The notes under the pieces were generated by a model, which did not search any database, had not been told where the DNA came from, and saw only the letters and a list, made by a program, of their open reading frames with translations. This document shows positions 50,121 through 58,731 of a DNA stretch of 64,000 bases, in pieces. Location of the stretch: the NCBI GenBank assembly GCA_963705155.1, contig CAVPJC010000017.1, positions 124,001 to 188,000 of the forward strand, given 5' to 3'. The first letter of the stretch is position 1; every line of letters begins with the position of its first letter. The stretch is from CAVPJC01 sp963705155 (lineage in GTDB: Bacteria > Chloroflexota > Anaerolineae > Anaerolineales > UBA4823). Position numbers and translations under genes: made by a program.

Positions 50121-50231
50121 TTGATGAACCGGGAACCGGATGCAGCTTCACAGCAGGAGTACCAGCCGCTGCTGCATGCCAACCCGGAGCTGTTCGAGAC
50201 GAAGCTGTTCATCCCGCTGGTGCAGCGCTAA
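50121..50231 (+). pseudogene. Truncated 3' end of a second secreted-hydrolase gene
   Basis: The frame encodes AASQQEYQPLLHANPELFET followed by the same KLFIPLVQR end as the intact hydrolase at 44959-46350. Only about 36 codons remain and nothing upstream matches, so a tandem paralogue has lost its 5' part. The two tails are now separated by the tetR cassette. Confidence 0.85.
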
Positions 50232-50303
50232 CGGGAGAAGGCCGTATAACGCAGAAAATCCCTCCAAAATGAAGGAAGGATGTTTGCGCGCCCGAAAGTG
50301 AAG

Positions 50304-50339
50304 TGGGCCTGGATGGGTTCGAACCACCGGCCAAACGGT
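50304..50339 (-). other. Orphan tRNA 3' half (direct repeat of the CAU tRNA end)
   Basis: 33 of 36 bases match the 3' half of the CAU tRNA at 52205-52240, in the same orientation. It covers part of the anticodon stem, T arm and acceptor 3' strand. The 5' half of a tRNA is missing because a coding gene ends 30 bases away. It looks like the distal end of an element inserted at a tRNA. Confidence 0.8.
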
Positions 50340-50368
50340 ATCCGTATGGACCCAACCGGAGACCGCGT

Positions 50369-51648
50369 TTACCGAAAATTAAACTCTTCAAAATGGATCT
50401 TTTCGGGGCGCACGCCTTTCAGGGCGAGCTGCCGCACGATCGCTTCGGTCAGGGCGACCGGGCCGCAAATATACACTTCCACCCCCGCCAGGGGGCCGCA
50501 CTCAGCCTCGATTTTCGCCGCATCCAGACGCCCGCCCGTATTGGAGAAAACCGGGTGGAATCGAAAACTCGGGTAACGGGCCGCGGCCGAGCGGAACTCA
50601 TCCAAAAACAAAGCCTCCTGCTCGGTGCGCACGCTGTAGAAGAAATCGATTTCGAAATCCAGGCTCCCGCCAAAATCGCGCACCCAGCTCAAAAAAGGGG
50701 TCAGGCCAATCCCGCCGGCAATCCAGACCTGCCGCCTCGCGCCGGTCTTGTAATCGAACATGCCGTAACTGCCGTCGATCCTGGCATCCACACCCGCCTG
50801 GAGACCGGCGTGCAGATCACGGGTGAAATCGCCCGATGATTTGATCGTCAGCTTGAGCGGCTCCGTCGCCGGGGCGCTGCTGATGGTAAACGGGTGCATC
50901 TCCTTGAGCTTCTTTTCCCCCGGGAAGCCGATGAACAGGAACTGCCCGGCGCGGAAGGGCATGCGCCTGTCTTGCGGCAGCAAGGTGACCTCAACCACCG
51001 AGCCGCGCAGCCGCTCCACCCGCTCGACCCGGTAGCTGAAGTGCTGCTTCAGGCGGCCCTGGAGCAGCTCCTTGTAAAGATAAACCGCCGCGCCAAAGAG
51101 CACAATGGGGAACACGTACAGGCGCACCAGCGGGGTGCGGTGGATGAGCAGCACATCCATCCCCATGAAATGGAAGATGCCCAGGATGAAAAAGGCGCCG
51201 GTCAGGCGGTGGACCTGGCGCCAGACGTGGTAGGGCAGGCGCAGCATGCGTCCCCAGAAGGGGATCCTGGGAGCCAGGGCCAGCCCCACCGACAGCACCA
51301 GGCCGATCAGCGCCAGCTTCCCGATGGTAATGTTGGTCTGAACATCCGGGGTGGTCGTCATGACAAAGAAATGCGCCAGGATCAGAAGGATGGCAAAGAT
51401 GGCCACGTTTTTGTGGGTCATGTACATCTTGTCGAGGCCGCCAAAATAGGGCTCGATGAAGCGGGCGCGGGTGGAGAGAATGATCCCGCAGGTCATCAGG
51501 AGCACGGCGCTGGTGCTGAGCATCTCACCCAGATACTGGGTCCAATAAGCCGGGCGGCCGTCGTTTTGCGGCGGGAAGACCAGCCACAGAGTCAAATTGA
51601 GAGCGACCAACCGATGATGGCGAGATTACCCGTTTTACCCTTTGGCAT
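50369..51648 (-). CDS. Ferric-reductase-like transmembrane oxidoreductase (FAD/NAD(P)H), one frameshift at start
   Basis: ATG 51648 (MPKGKTGNLAIIG) is followed by an indel near 51618; the main frame then reads LVALNLTLWLVFPPQNDG. About six TM helices with paired His (MTHKNVAIFAILLILAHFFV, WRQVHRLTGAFFILGIFHFM) fit two heme b groups. The C-terminal half is an FAD/NAD reductase: MHPFTISSAPA, WIAGGIGLTPFLSW, VYICGPVALTEAIV. It moves electrons from NAD(P)H through heme to an extracytoplasmic acceptor, possibly ferric iron. It lies in the small tRNA-flanked segment. Confidence 0.88.
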
Positions 51649-51791
51649 AGGTTTCCCTTTCGTGGAGTAAACAGGATGGATTATATCCGATCGCAAGATT
51701 AAAATTCTGGTCGAAGGCTGATTTAAGTGGGATAATTATTAGGAAAAGCCAATTCTCTTCAAAATTTTCAACTGAATAACGGAGCGTAATC

Positions 51792-52170
51792 GTGGTTTTA
51801 TTCACGAACTCATGGATTGCCTGTCTTGTCTGCGGCAAGCCATTGCAGGGCAGGCAGAAAAAGTTCTGCTCGCGAGCGTGTAAAAACTAAGACCTGCAAA
51901 GTTATGAAGCTCAAAAACGGCGTGGATTGGCTCGCAAATTGGAACTGATAACGCAGGCAGGTGGAAAATGTTCGCAATGCGGCTACCAGAACAACCTGGC
52001 AGCGTTAGATTTCACCACACGGATGGAACTGATAAAGACTTCAAGCTCGATATGCGTTCCTTATCGAACAGGACTTTTCAATCTGTCCAGGCGGAAATAG
52101 AGAAGTGTGTCTTGCTGTGCGCCAACTGCCACGCGGAAATTCATAATCCCCATCTTGTTCTAGAAAATTA
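51792..52170 (+). pseudogene. HNH endonuclease, inactivated
   Basis: From GTG 51792: CLVCGKPLQGRQKKFCSRAC zinc ribbon, a TAA at 51888-51890, then ARKLELITQAGGKCSQCG and AALDF, a one-base shift near 52012, and FHHTDGTDKDFKL and CVLLCANCHAEIHNP. These are the paired His, Cys-Asn-Cys-His-x3-His of HNH nucleases. One nonsense codon and one frameshift separate the parts. No natural stop is seen before the tRNA terminator; the frame runs into the antisense of the tRNA. It lies next to the intron-containing tRNA, although transcribed from the opposite strand. Confidence 0.78.
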
Positions 52171-52174
52171 CAAA

Positions 52175-52198
52175 AAAACTCCGCCAAAACGGAGTTTT
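52175..52198 (-). terminator. Terminator of the CAU tRNA gene
   Basis: AAAACTCCG/CGGAGTTTT stem with seven T residues on the minus strand, just after the tRNA. Confidence 0.88.
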
Positions 52199-52204
52199 CT
52201 TGAG

Positions 52205-52496
52205 TGGGCCCGGATGGGTTCGAACCATCGACCAAACGGTTATGCATCCCGCTGCAGCTTTCGCTGCCTCTGGCAAGTTTGCGGGCTGGACTATCCCTTC
52301 GCCCCGGTGGGGCGCCTGCCGTCTAGTCTCTACACCTTCCCCGCTTACGGGGCTTGGCTCGGGATTACCATGCCGGTCTTGCCGGTTTAGGCTTCCCCGA
52401 ATTTGACAGGATTCACCCGGCGGTTGCTCGCCGGGCAGCCCGGTGCAGTGAAATCACTGCTACAAGCCGTCCGCTCTGCCGCTGAGCTACGGGCCC
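52205..52496 (-). tRNA. tRNA with CAU anticodon (Met elongator or Ile2), interrupted by a group I intron
   Basis: 5' exon 52465-52496: acceptor GGGCCCG, D arm GCTC/GAGC, anticodon 5' stem GACGG then CT. 3' exon 52205-52244: CAT AA, stem CCGTT, variable TGGTC, T arm GATGG/CCATC, acceptor CGGGCCC, A discriminator. Spliced loop is CTCATAA, anticodon CAU. The first pair is G-C, so not initiator tRNA. Met-elongator and tilS-modified Ile cannot be separated by eye. CCA is not encoded. A TATAAT at 52507-52512 lies just upstream. Only the spliced form would be functional. Confidence 0.9.
52245..52464 (-). ncRNA. Group I self-splicing intron in a tRNA anticodon loop (about 220 nt)
   Basis: The intron lies between U33 and C34. 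P1 forms from exon CGGCU and the internal guide GGCUG near the end of the 5' region, with a U-G wobble at the splice site; the intron ends in G. Core motifs as in tRNA introns of IC3 type: TCAAATTCGGGGAAGCCTAA (P4-P5), TGGTAATCCCGAGCCAAG (P6-P7), GGTGTAGAGACTAGACGG (P7-P3-P8), GGGATAGTCC. No protein is encoded within. Self-splicing or maturase help cannot be told. Confidence 0.9.
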
Positions 52497-52602
52497 TTCG
52501 GGGGCAATTATACCTAAATATTTACCATCCGGCGGTCTTTGGTCAGAAGTTGACGGCTGCAATGGCTTTCTCATGTTTCTTTGATCGTTCAGGGCATCAG
52601 GC

Positions 52603-52735
52603 ATGTCTTTGCGAACCCGGCGTTCCTTGCCGGGTGAAGCCCAATTGAGGATTGCCGTAATCCGCAGGATTGCCGCAATTCCCCGGCTGGTCAGGGGGCT
52701 GCTTCACCGCTAAGAACGGCGGTTCGCAGTGACAT
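52603..52735. repeat. 133-bp palindromic MITE-like repeat
   Basis: Left end ATGTCTTTGCGAACCCGGCG and right end, on the other strand, ATGTCACTGCGAACCGCCGT, are imperfect inverted copies; GAAGCCC and GAAGCAGCCCC follow within. It lies in the gap between the tRNA and the Fpg-like gene (52513-52860), which otherwise holds no gene. Confidence 0.7.
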
Positions 52736-52860
52736 TTACAATCCTGTGACAGTCATACTCCGATTCGTGGGGCAATTGACAGTTGATTCAATGCGGGGTA
52801 TAACCGGATGGGCGGTCGTATCACCATGAACGACCCAGATTCACATCGGGGAGGCTGACC

Positions 52861-53692
52861 ATGTTCGAGCTGCCGGAGATCATCACCCTTGCCGCGCAGA
52901 TGAATACGGCCCTGCAGGGCAAGGTGGTGAGCAGGGGCGCTATTGGGCAACAGCCCGCACAAGTTCGTGTGGTACAACCGCACGCACGCCGAATTCGAGG
53001 CGCTGACCCGCGGCAAAACCATCGGGGAGGCGCGCCCGCACGGCCGGTGGCTGCTGCTGGCAATGCAGCCCGGCTATGTGCTGGTGCTGGGCGAATGCGG
53101 CGGCAGGCTGCTCTACCATGCGCCGGGTGCGGCGCTGCCCGCCAAATACCACCTGTGCCTGGGCTTCGAAGACGGCTCGCATCTATCGGCAACCACCCAG
53201 ATGTGGGGCGCCATGGAGCTGTACGAGCAGGGCCAGGAACAAAACCGCCAGTATATCAAAGATATGCGCACCACCCCCGCCGACCCCGGGTTCACCTTCG
53301 ATTACTTTTGCAGCCTGATCGATGAGGTCACCCGGGGTGAGGAAAAGAGCGCCAAGGGCTTGCTGACCCAGGACCAGATCATCCCCGGGCTGGGCAACGC
53401 CATCGCGCAGGATATCCTCTTCCGGGCGCGCCTGCATCCCCGCCGCCCGGTCCATGAACTTAACCGGGGCCAAAAGCAAGCCCTGTACACCGCCATCGTG
53501 GACACGGTCGCTGAAGTCACCCGAAGTGGCGGGCGCTATGACGAAGTCGATCTGTACAACCAGCCGGGCGGTTACATCCGGCTGATGGACAAAAACGCCG
53601 CCGGCCGCCCCTGCCCGGTCTGCGGGACGCCGGTTGAGAAGATCCAGTACCTGGGCGGGGCATGTTATTTCTGCCCGAGTTGCCAGAAGTGA
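52861..53692 (+). CDS. Fpg/Nei family DNA glycosylase homologue without Pro2, one frameshift
   Basis: ATG 52861 begins MFELPEIITLAAQ; canonical Fpg begins Met-Pro-Glu-Leu-Pro-Glu, so the catalytic N-terminal Pro is Phe here. An indel near 52945 shifts the frame to SPHKFVWYNRTHAEFEALTR. The DNA-binding helix-two-turn-helix segment (LLTQDQIIPGLGNAIAQDIL) and the C-terminal zinc finger CPVCGTPVEKIQYLGG...CPSC are intact. It resembles a subfamily of Nei-like proteins; without Pro2, Schiff-base AP-lyase action is doubtful. It may bind damaged DNA or use another residue. About 262 residues. Confidence 0.85.
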
Positions 53693-53738
53693 ACGGTCCA
53701 GCTCATATCGTGATTCCACCATCCAGGAAAGGCCAAAC

Positions 53739-54675
53739 ATGAACGATACCTTCCCCACCCTCACAGCCGCCGTCGTCCAGGCTGCGCCCGTGCTATTTGA
53801 CCGGGAGGCCACGCTGGCCAAGACCTGCCGCCTGATCCAGGAAGCCGCCAGCCAGGGCGCAAAATTGATCCTCTTCCCGGAGGCTTTCATCCCGGCTTAC
53901 CCGCGCGGGCTGAGCTTCGGGGCGGTGGTCGGCAGCCGCAGCGCCGCAGGGCCGCCAGCTCTGGCAGCGCTACTGGGCCGGCGCGGTGGAGGCGCCCGGG
54001 CCGGCAACCGAAATCCTGGGGCAGGCCGCCCGCCAGGCCGGGGCGTATGTGATGGTGGGCGTGATCGAACGCGACCAGGAAAGCAGCCGCGGCACGCTGT
54101 ACTGCACCCTGCTGTACTTCGGGCCGGACGGCGCCTACCTGGGCAAACACCGCAAGCTCAAACCCACCGCTTCCGAGCGGCTGATCTGGGGGGAGGGCGA
54201 CGGCAGCACGCTGACCGTCATTCAAACCGAGTACGGGCGCATCGGCGGGTTGATCTGCTGGGAAAACTACATGCCCCTGGCGCGCATGGCGATGTACAAC
54301 CAGGGCGTGGATATCTACCTGGCGCCCACCGCCGATTCACGCGACACCTGGCAGGCCACGCTGCGCCACATCGCCTGCGAAGGGCGCTGTTTCGTGCTGG
54401 GCTGCAACCAGTACGTCACGCGGGACATGTACCCGGGTGACCTGGAAATGCTGGAAGAGCTGGAGAGCCAGCCCGAGGTGATGTGCCGGGGCGGCAGCGC
54501 CATCGTCTCACCGGTGGGCGAAATCCTGGCCGGCCCGCTCTTCGATCAGGAGGGCATCCTGCTGGCAGACCTGGACATGAGCGCGGTGGTGCGCGCCCGC
54601 TTCGACTTCGATGTCACCGGGCATTACGCCCGCCCGGACGTCTTTGAATTCAAAGTGCGCCGGGGCGGTGGATGA
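53739..54675 (+). CDS. Nitrilase/carbon-nitrogen hydrolase, one frameshift
   Basis: About 312 residues. ATG 53739 (MNDTFPTLTAAVVQAAPVLF). The catalytic Glu-Lys-Cys triad is in LILFPEAFIPAYPRG, GKHRKLKPTASERLIW and GGLICWENYMPLAR, as in true nitrilases. The frame shifts near 53955 between GAVVGSRSAAGR and the following sequence. The C-terminus SAVVRARFDFDVTGHYARPD is typical. It hydrolyses a nitrile to the acid and ammonia; natural substrate unknown. It stands 40 bases after the Fpg-like gene and may share its transcript. Confidence 0.9.
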
Positions 54676-54683
54676 TATAAATC

Positions 54684-54724
54684 ATCCAGGGCTATTTACC
54701 GGCTGGCGGTAAATAGCCCTGGAT
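54684..54724. terminator. Perfect hairpin between nitrilase and tRNA-Gly
   Basis: ATCCAGGGCTATTTACCG and its complement around GCTGG: an 18-bp perfect stem between two convergent genes. No clear T-run on either side, so it may terminate only in part. Confidence 0.65.
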
Positions 54725-54731
54725 TGTCAGG

Positions 54732-54803
54732 AGCGGGCGATGGGATTCGGACCCACGAATAGTAGCTTGGAAGGCTACTGCCTTACCACTTGGCGACGCC
54801 CGC
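54732..54803 (-). tRNA. tRNA-Gly (anticodon TCC)
   Basis: Full cloverleaf on the minus strand: acceptor GCGGGCG/CGCCCGC, anticodon stem GTAGC/GCTAC with loop CTTCCAA, T arm GTGGG/CCCAT. CCA is not encoded. The 130 bases upstream to 54935 hold no other gene. Confidence 0.96.
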
Positions 54804-54935
54804 ATTCTCGGCCGATCTGAATGGCATTCTGGATCTGGCGAGTGATATTTTACCACATGGAAAGATAATAACGCTTTATGCAGGTACTGTTTTCGCCTAT
54901 CTATTTTGGGATGGATGGGACGCTGCGCTGCATGC

Positions 54936-56692
54936 CTACTCAGCCAGGAAGGCGTTTACCTCTTCCAGGAAGTGCTGCCAGGCCGGTTCGCTCTCTAAAA
55001 GGATGTGGTTTTTGCTCTTGAGCGGGACAAGGCGAGCGTTGGGGATCGTAGCTGCCATCAGGCGGCCCTCCTCAAAGGGAACGCGCAGCTCATCTCTGGC
55101 GTGCAAAACCAGGGTGGGCTGGGTTACCTGCCTGGCCAATTCAAGCACGTCGATGTGCTGAAAGGCGCCGACGATCTTCGCCGCAATCTCCGGCGAGGTG
55201 GTAATGCGCTGGAGCTCGTTGGAAAAGCATGCAGCTGTTCTGGCGTCCCTTCTGGGAGGAAGAGCATTGAAAAGACCTGCCGGAAGGCAGGGTGTTCCTG
55301 ACCCCAACCGATCTTAATCAACTGGATCATCAAATCCAGCTCTTCCCTTTGCTCAGGAGTCAGGGCGCGGTGCAACCGGCCGCGCAGGTAGCCGCCATAC
55401 AGGATCAGACGGCTGACCTTCTCTGGATGCCGCACGGCGTAAGCAATGGCAATCGAAGCTCCCTGGGAGATGCCCAGCAGTGGAAAGCGCTCCAGCCCCA
55501 GGGCATCGACCACCGTCTCAAGATCCAACACCCAGGCATCGAGTGAGAACTCCCGGACGTTCCAGTCCGAAAGCCCGCAGCCGCGCTCATCGTAACGAAC
55601 CAGGGTGTGGTTGCTGGCGAGGCCGGTCAGCCAGTGGCGCCACACCGGGCTGTTCCAGTCATACTCCAGGTGGCTGAGCCAGTTGGCGGCTTTGACCAGC
55701 ACCGGCCCCTGACCGACGACGCCGTAAGCCAGACGCACTCCGTCCGCAGCGGTGCAAAAGCGGATGGTTTGGGTGAGCGCAGGTTGGCCCGTGAGCAGAT
55801 CTCGACCGCGATAGATCTCCCCATGCCCACCTGAAGCCAGCAATTCTTCCTGCACATAACGCACACCTGGGGTGAAGCTGCCAGTTTGGGGCAGCGATGG
55901 CTTTGGCCTCCCCACCCCACCGGGCTGCGCTAACTGCCTCATCTTGATCGCTTCGTGCAGCGCCCTGGTCTCTTCGTCTGGCTCGATGTTTAGCTCTTCC
56001 CGCAGAGTGCGCTGGCACTCCTGAAATTGCCGCAAAGCCGCGGATTGCTGGCCTGACCAGGCATAAAGCTGCATCAGATGGCGGTGCGCCGGCTCGTGCA
56101 GGGGATCTAAAGACAACCAGCGGCGGGCATAAGGGATCGCTTGCCCGTATTCCCCCCGGGTGACAAGGCATTTAATCAACTCCTGCAGGGCGCCCGCCAG
56201 CGAGCGGCGCAGCTCTTCAGCCTGGAAGAACTGCCAATCATCAAACCTGGGGGCGTCAGGCAGAGTGAACCCGGCCATGAAGTCACCGTGAACCATTTCC
56301 ACGGCGCTCTTGAGACCCTCCAGGTTCTGGCCGCACCGGCCATCCTGGTAATGGGTTTGTTCCCGAGAAGCTTTCACCTGATCTTGAAAAGCAGCCACAT
56401 CCAGCCAGAGCCCGGCTTGTGGGTTCAACCCCACCTGCTGGCGGTCGATCACCAGAGCACCCTCACCCAGGCTGTCTTTCAGGCGAGAAAGCTCCCGGCG
56501 CAGGTTCGCCAGGGCGCTGGACTGGTCGTTCTCGGGCCAGAGAAGGGTTGCCAGTGTCTCGCGGCTGTGGGGCCGGCCTGTAACTGCCAGGTAAGCCAGC
56601 AGGGCTAACGTTTTGCGGCGTTGAACTGGCAGGGGTGCTGCGTCTCGTTCAAGATGAGGGGCGCCTGACAGTCTCAAACGAAGCATGGACAT
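54936..56692 (-). CDS. BTAD-type transcriptional activator fused to an alpha/beta hydrolase, one frameshift
   Basis: N-terminus (1-95) is an OmpR/SARP-like winged helix (RRKTLALLAYLAVTGRPHSR), followed by a BTAD repeat (GQAIPYARRWLSLDPLHEPA). Residues 275-310 read LLASGGHGEIYRGRDLLTGQ, like a kinase Gly-rich loop without the rest of a kinase. Then an alpha/beta hydrolase: TLVRYDERGCGLSDWNV, LLGISQGASIAIAYAV (nucleophile Ser). Near 55200 the frame shifts and continues RITTSPEIAAKIVGAFQHID and NHILLESEPAWQHFLEEV. A ligand-sensing or enzyme-coupled regulator is inferred. Target genes unknown; it is divergent from the MFS gene. Confidence 0.83.
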
Positions 56693-56852
56693 GCCTCATT
56701 TTACCTGAATTCCGACAAAATTTCCCCAATTTCTTTTTATTTCGCCTCAATGAGACGCCAGGTGGGACGCTTGCGAGGGCGTTGAGGGGACGGCCGATCT
56801 GTATACTGCGTACAGTTGAAATAAAACATTTTGGAGGTACAGGAGAAACGGT

Positions 56853-58061
56853 ATGGAAACGCGAAAATTTACAGCCCTATTTCTGTGTAACTTTGCCATA
56901 TTATTTGTCGGTTTTGGTGTCTTCCCCTTGTTGCCGGTCTATGCTGCCGAATTCGGTGCAACCCCTAGCCTGATTGGCGTTTATCTGGCCCTGACCTACC
57001 TGGCGATCACCCTGGGCAACCTGCTGACCGGCTGGGTGTCTGGGCGCGCATCGCGCAAGGCTGTCTTTGTGGCGGCGGGAATGATTGGCGTGCCGGCCTT
57101 ATTCCTGCTCGGGCAGGCAACGGCTTTGTGGCAGGTGGTTGTCTTGACCAGCGTGGTGTGGTTCACTGGCGGCGTTGGTCTGTCGCTGGTGAGCGTTTTC
57201 ATTGGTCTGCACGCTGACGAAGGCCACCGTGGCAGGTGGTTCAGTTTGATCGCCCTCACCAACCCGCTGGCTGCCATCATTGGCGGCTCTGTTGTGGCCT
57301 GGCTGGTGGCCTGGAAGGGTTACGCGACGATGTTCGCTGCATCAGGGCTGGTGTATGCCCTATGGCCGCTGGTGGGATTTTGGGAAGTGCAGGATAAGCC
57401 GGTAACCAGAACAGCCAGCCCGGAAACAATCCGGTCATCCAACCTCAGCCAGGGTAAGGGCTACCATTGGCTCCTATTCGCTGTGCTGCTGTCTGGCTTG
57501 ACCGTCAGTGTCGTTCGGATGGGATTATCGCTCTCGATGGAAGCGATCCATTTTTCTCCGGCGGTCATCGCAGGCACCAATGTGGCCGGCGGCCTGGTCA
57601 CCATCCCGGTTCTATTGGGTTTCGGGGTGCTCTCAGATCGCCTGGGACGCAGGTTGTTCCTGGTCGTAGGGTTCTTATTGGCAGCTCTGAGCGGGGTGAT
57701 CCTTGCAACAGCCGGGGAGTTATGGCATTTCTGGGTTGTGGCGTCAGCCGTGCTGGTTGCCCGCAGCATCACCGGATCGCTGGCATCCGCCCTGGCGACA
57801 GACATCCTGCCGCCGCACGAGCTGGGTCGCAAATTGCCCTGGCTGGGTACGATGACCTGGGTTTCGGGTGTATTAGGCTTTGCGGGCGCTGGATTTATGA
57901 TCGATACCTTCGGGGCGAACAATCTTTACCGGATTGCCGCATTTCTATCGCTGGTTGCGGTTGGTTTTATCGGCGTTCTGTCAGGACAACACAAGGCAGC
58001 AGCGGCAAAACGTACCAGGGAGCAATTGGATTGCCTCACACCTTCTGCAGAGATGAAGTAA
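56853..58061 (+). CDS. MFS transporter
   Basis: 402 residues with twelve predicted TM helices (LCNFAILFVGFGVFPLLPVY first). The loop 2-3 motif GWVSGRASRKAVFVAAGMIG and GFGVLSDRLGRRLFLVVGFL fit the major facilitator signature. A sugar-phosphate or drug efflux substrate cannot be assigned. RBS GGAGGTACAGGAGAAAC. A TATACT and a short palindrome CTGTA/TACAG lie at about 56800-56815 between it and the divergent BTAD regulator, a likely control region. Confidence 0.9.
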   Translation: METRKFTALFLCNFAILFVGFGVFPLLPVYAAEFGATPSLIGVYLALTYLAITLGNLLTGWVSGRASRKAVFVAAGMIGVPALFLLGQATALWQVVVLTSVVWFTGGVGLSLVSVFIGLHADEGHRGRWFSLIALTNPLAAIIGGSVVAWLVAWKGYATMFAASGLVYALWPLVGFWEVQDKPVTRTASPETIRSSNLSQGKGYHWLLFAVLLSGLTVSVVRMGLSLSMEAIHFSPAVIAGTNVAGGLVTIPVLLGFGVLSDRLGRRLFLVVGFLLAALSGVILATAGELWHFWVVASAVLVARSITGSLASALATDILPPHELGRKLPWLGTMTWVSGVLGFAGAGFMIDTFGANNLYRIAAFLSLVAVGFIGVLSGQHKAAAAKRTREQLDCLTPSAEMK

Positions 58062-58171
58062 GATATTCTGGGGCAAACCGCCTCATTTTGTTCTAAAATC
58101 TGTCATCAAGCATGACAGAACAATTATTGTTATTGAGGCTCTCAACCAGGAACCGTCATCATTTCCGAGGT

Positions 58172-58653
58172 ATGCAAATGAATAACGATCACGCAAAATA
58201 TCTAAGAGCTGCTTTTGAAGTCGCACATCATGCCGCGTGAGAGGCAACCACCCCTTTGGAGCTGTGTTGGTGGACGAAAGCGGTCAAATCCTTATGGAAG
58301 CCGAAAACACGGTGATCAGCGCGAATGATCCCACCGGGCACGCAGAGCTCAATCTAATTCGTAAGGCATCTGAGAAGTTTAATGGCGAGTTTCTCGGAAG
58401 ATGCGCACTATACGCCAGCACAGAGCCATGTCCGATGTGTGCTGGCGCAATATTTTGGGCAAACGTGCGCAAAGTCGTTTTTGGCCTGGGCGAGAAAAGC
58501 TTGTACGAGATGGTCGGGTTTGAATCTGAGGAAGTGCTCTATCTACCTTGTCGCGATATCTTCAGCAGCGGGCATAAGCCAATCGAAATCATAGGGCCGA
58601 TGCTCGAGGATGAGGCGCGTGAGGCTCACCAAGGTTTCTGGAAAACGGACTGA
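58172..58653 (+). CDS. Nucleoside/tRNA deaminase (CDA fold), one frameshift
   Basis: ATG 58172 (MQMNNDHAKYLRAAFEVAHH). The first frame ends at a TGA near 58220, and the next reads RGNHPFGAVLVDESGQILME. Zinc-site motifs are TGHAELNLIRKA (HAE) and STEPCPMCAGAIFW (PCxxC). It deaminates guanine, adenosine or a related base; the HPFGAV segment resembles guanine deaminases and nucleoside deaminases. The long C-terminus (PCRDIFSSGHKPIEIIGPML) is consistent. One indel, otherwise intact. Confidence 0.85.
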
Positions 58654-58731
58654 GCCATCCTGGCTTCCCCCGCCTCCTTGCCTGCGAGGCCAGGAGCTCG
58701 AGCGCCTGTTATCAGCGGCTCGCCTGTTCGC

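Noticed and set aside
52041..52390. Short plus- and minus-strand frames containing GSNHRPNG-like sequence
   Set aside because: That peptide is the usual spurious translation of a tRNA T arm; the tRNA and its intron explain the bases.
54684..54724. Attachment site or MITE at the tRNA-Gly 3' side
   Set aside because: The hairpin is a simple perfect stem between convergent genes with no repeated flank; a terminator-like role is simpler.
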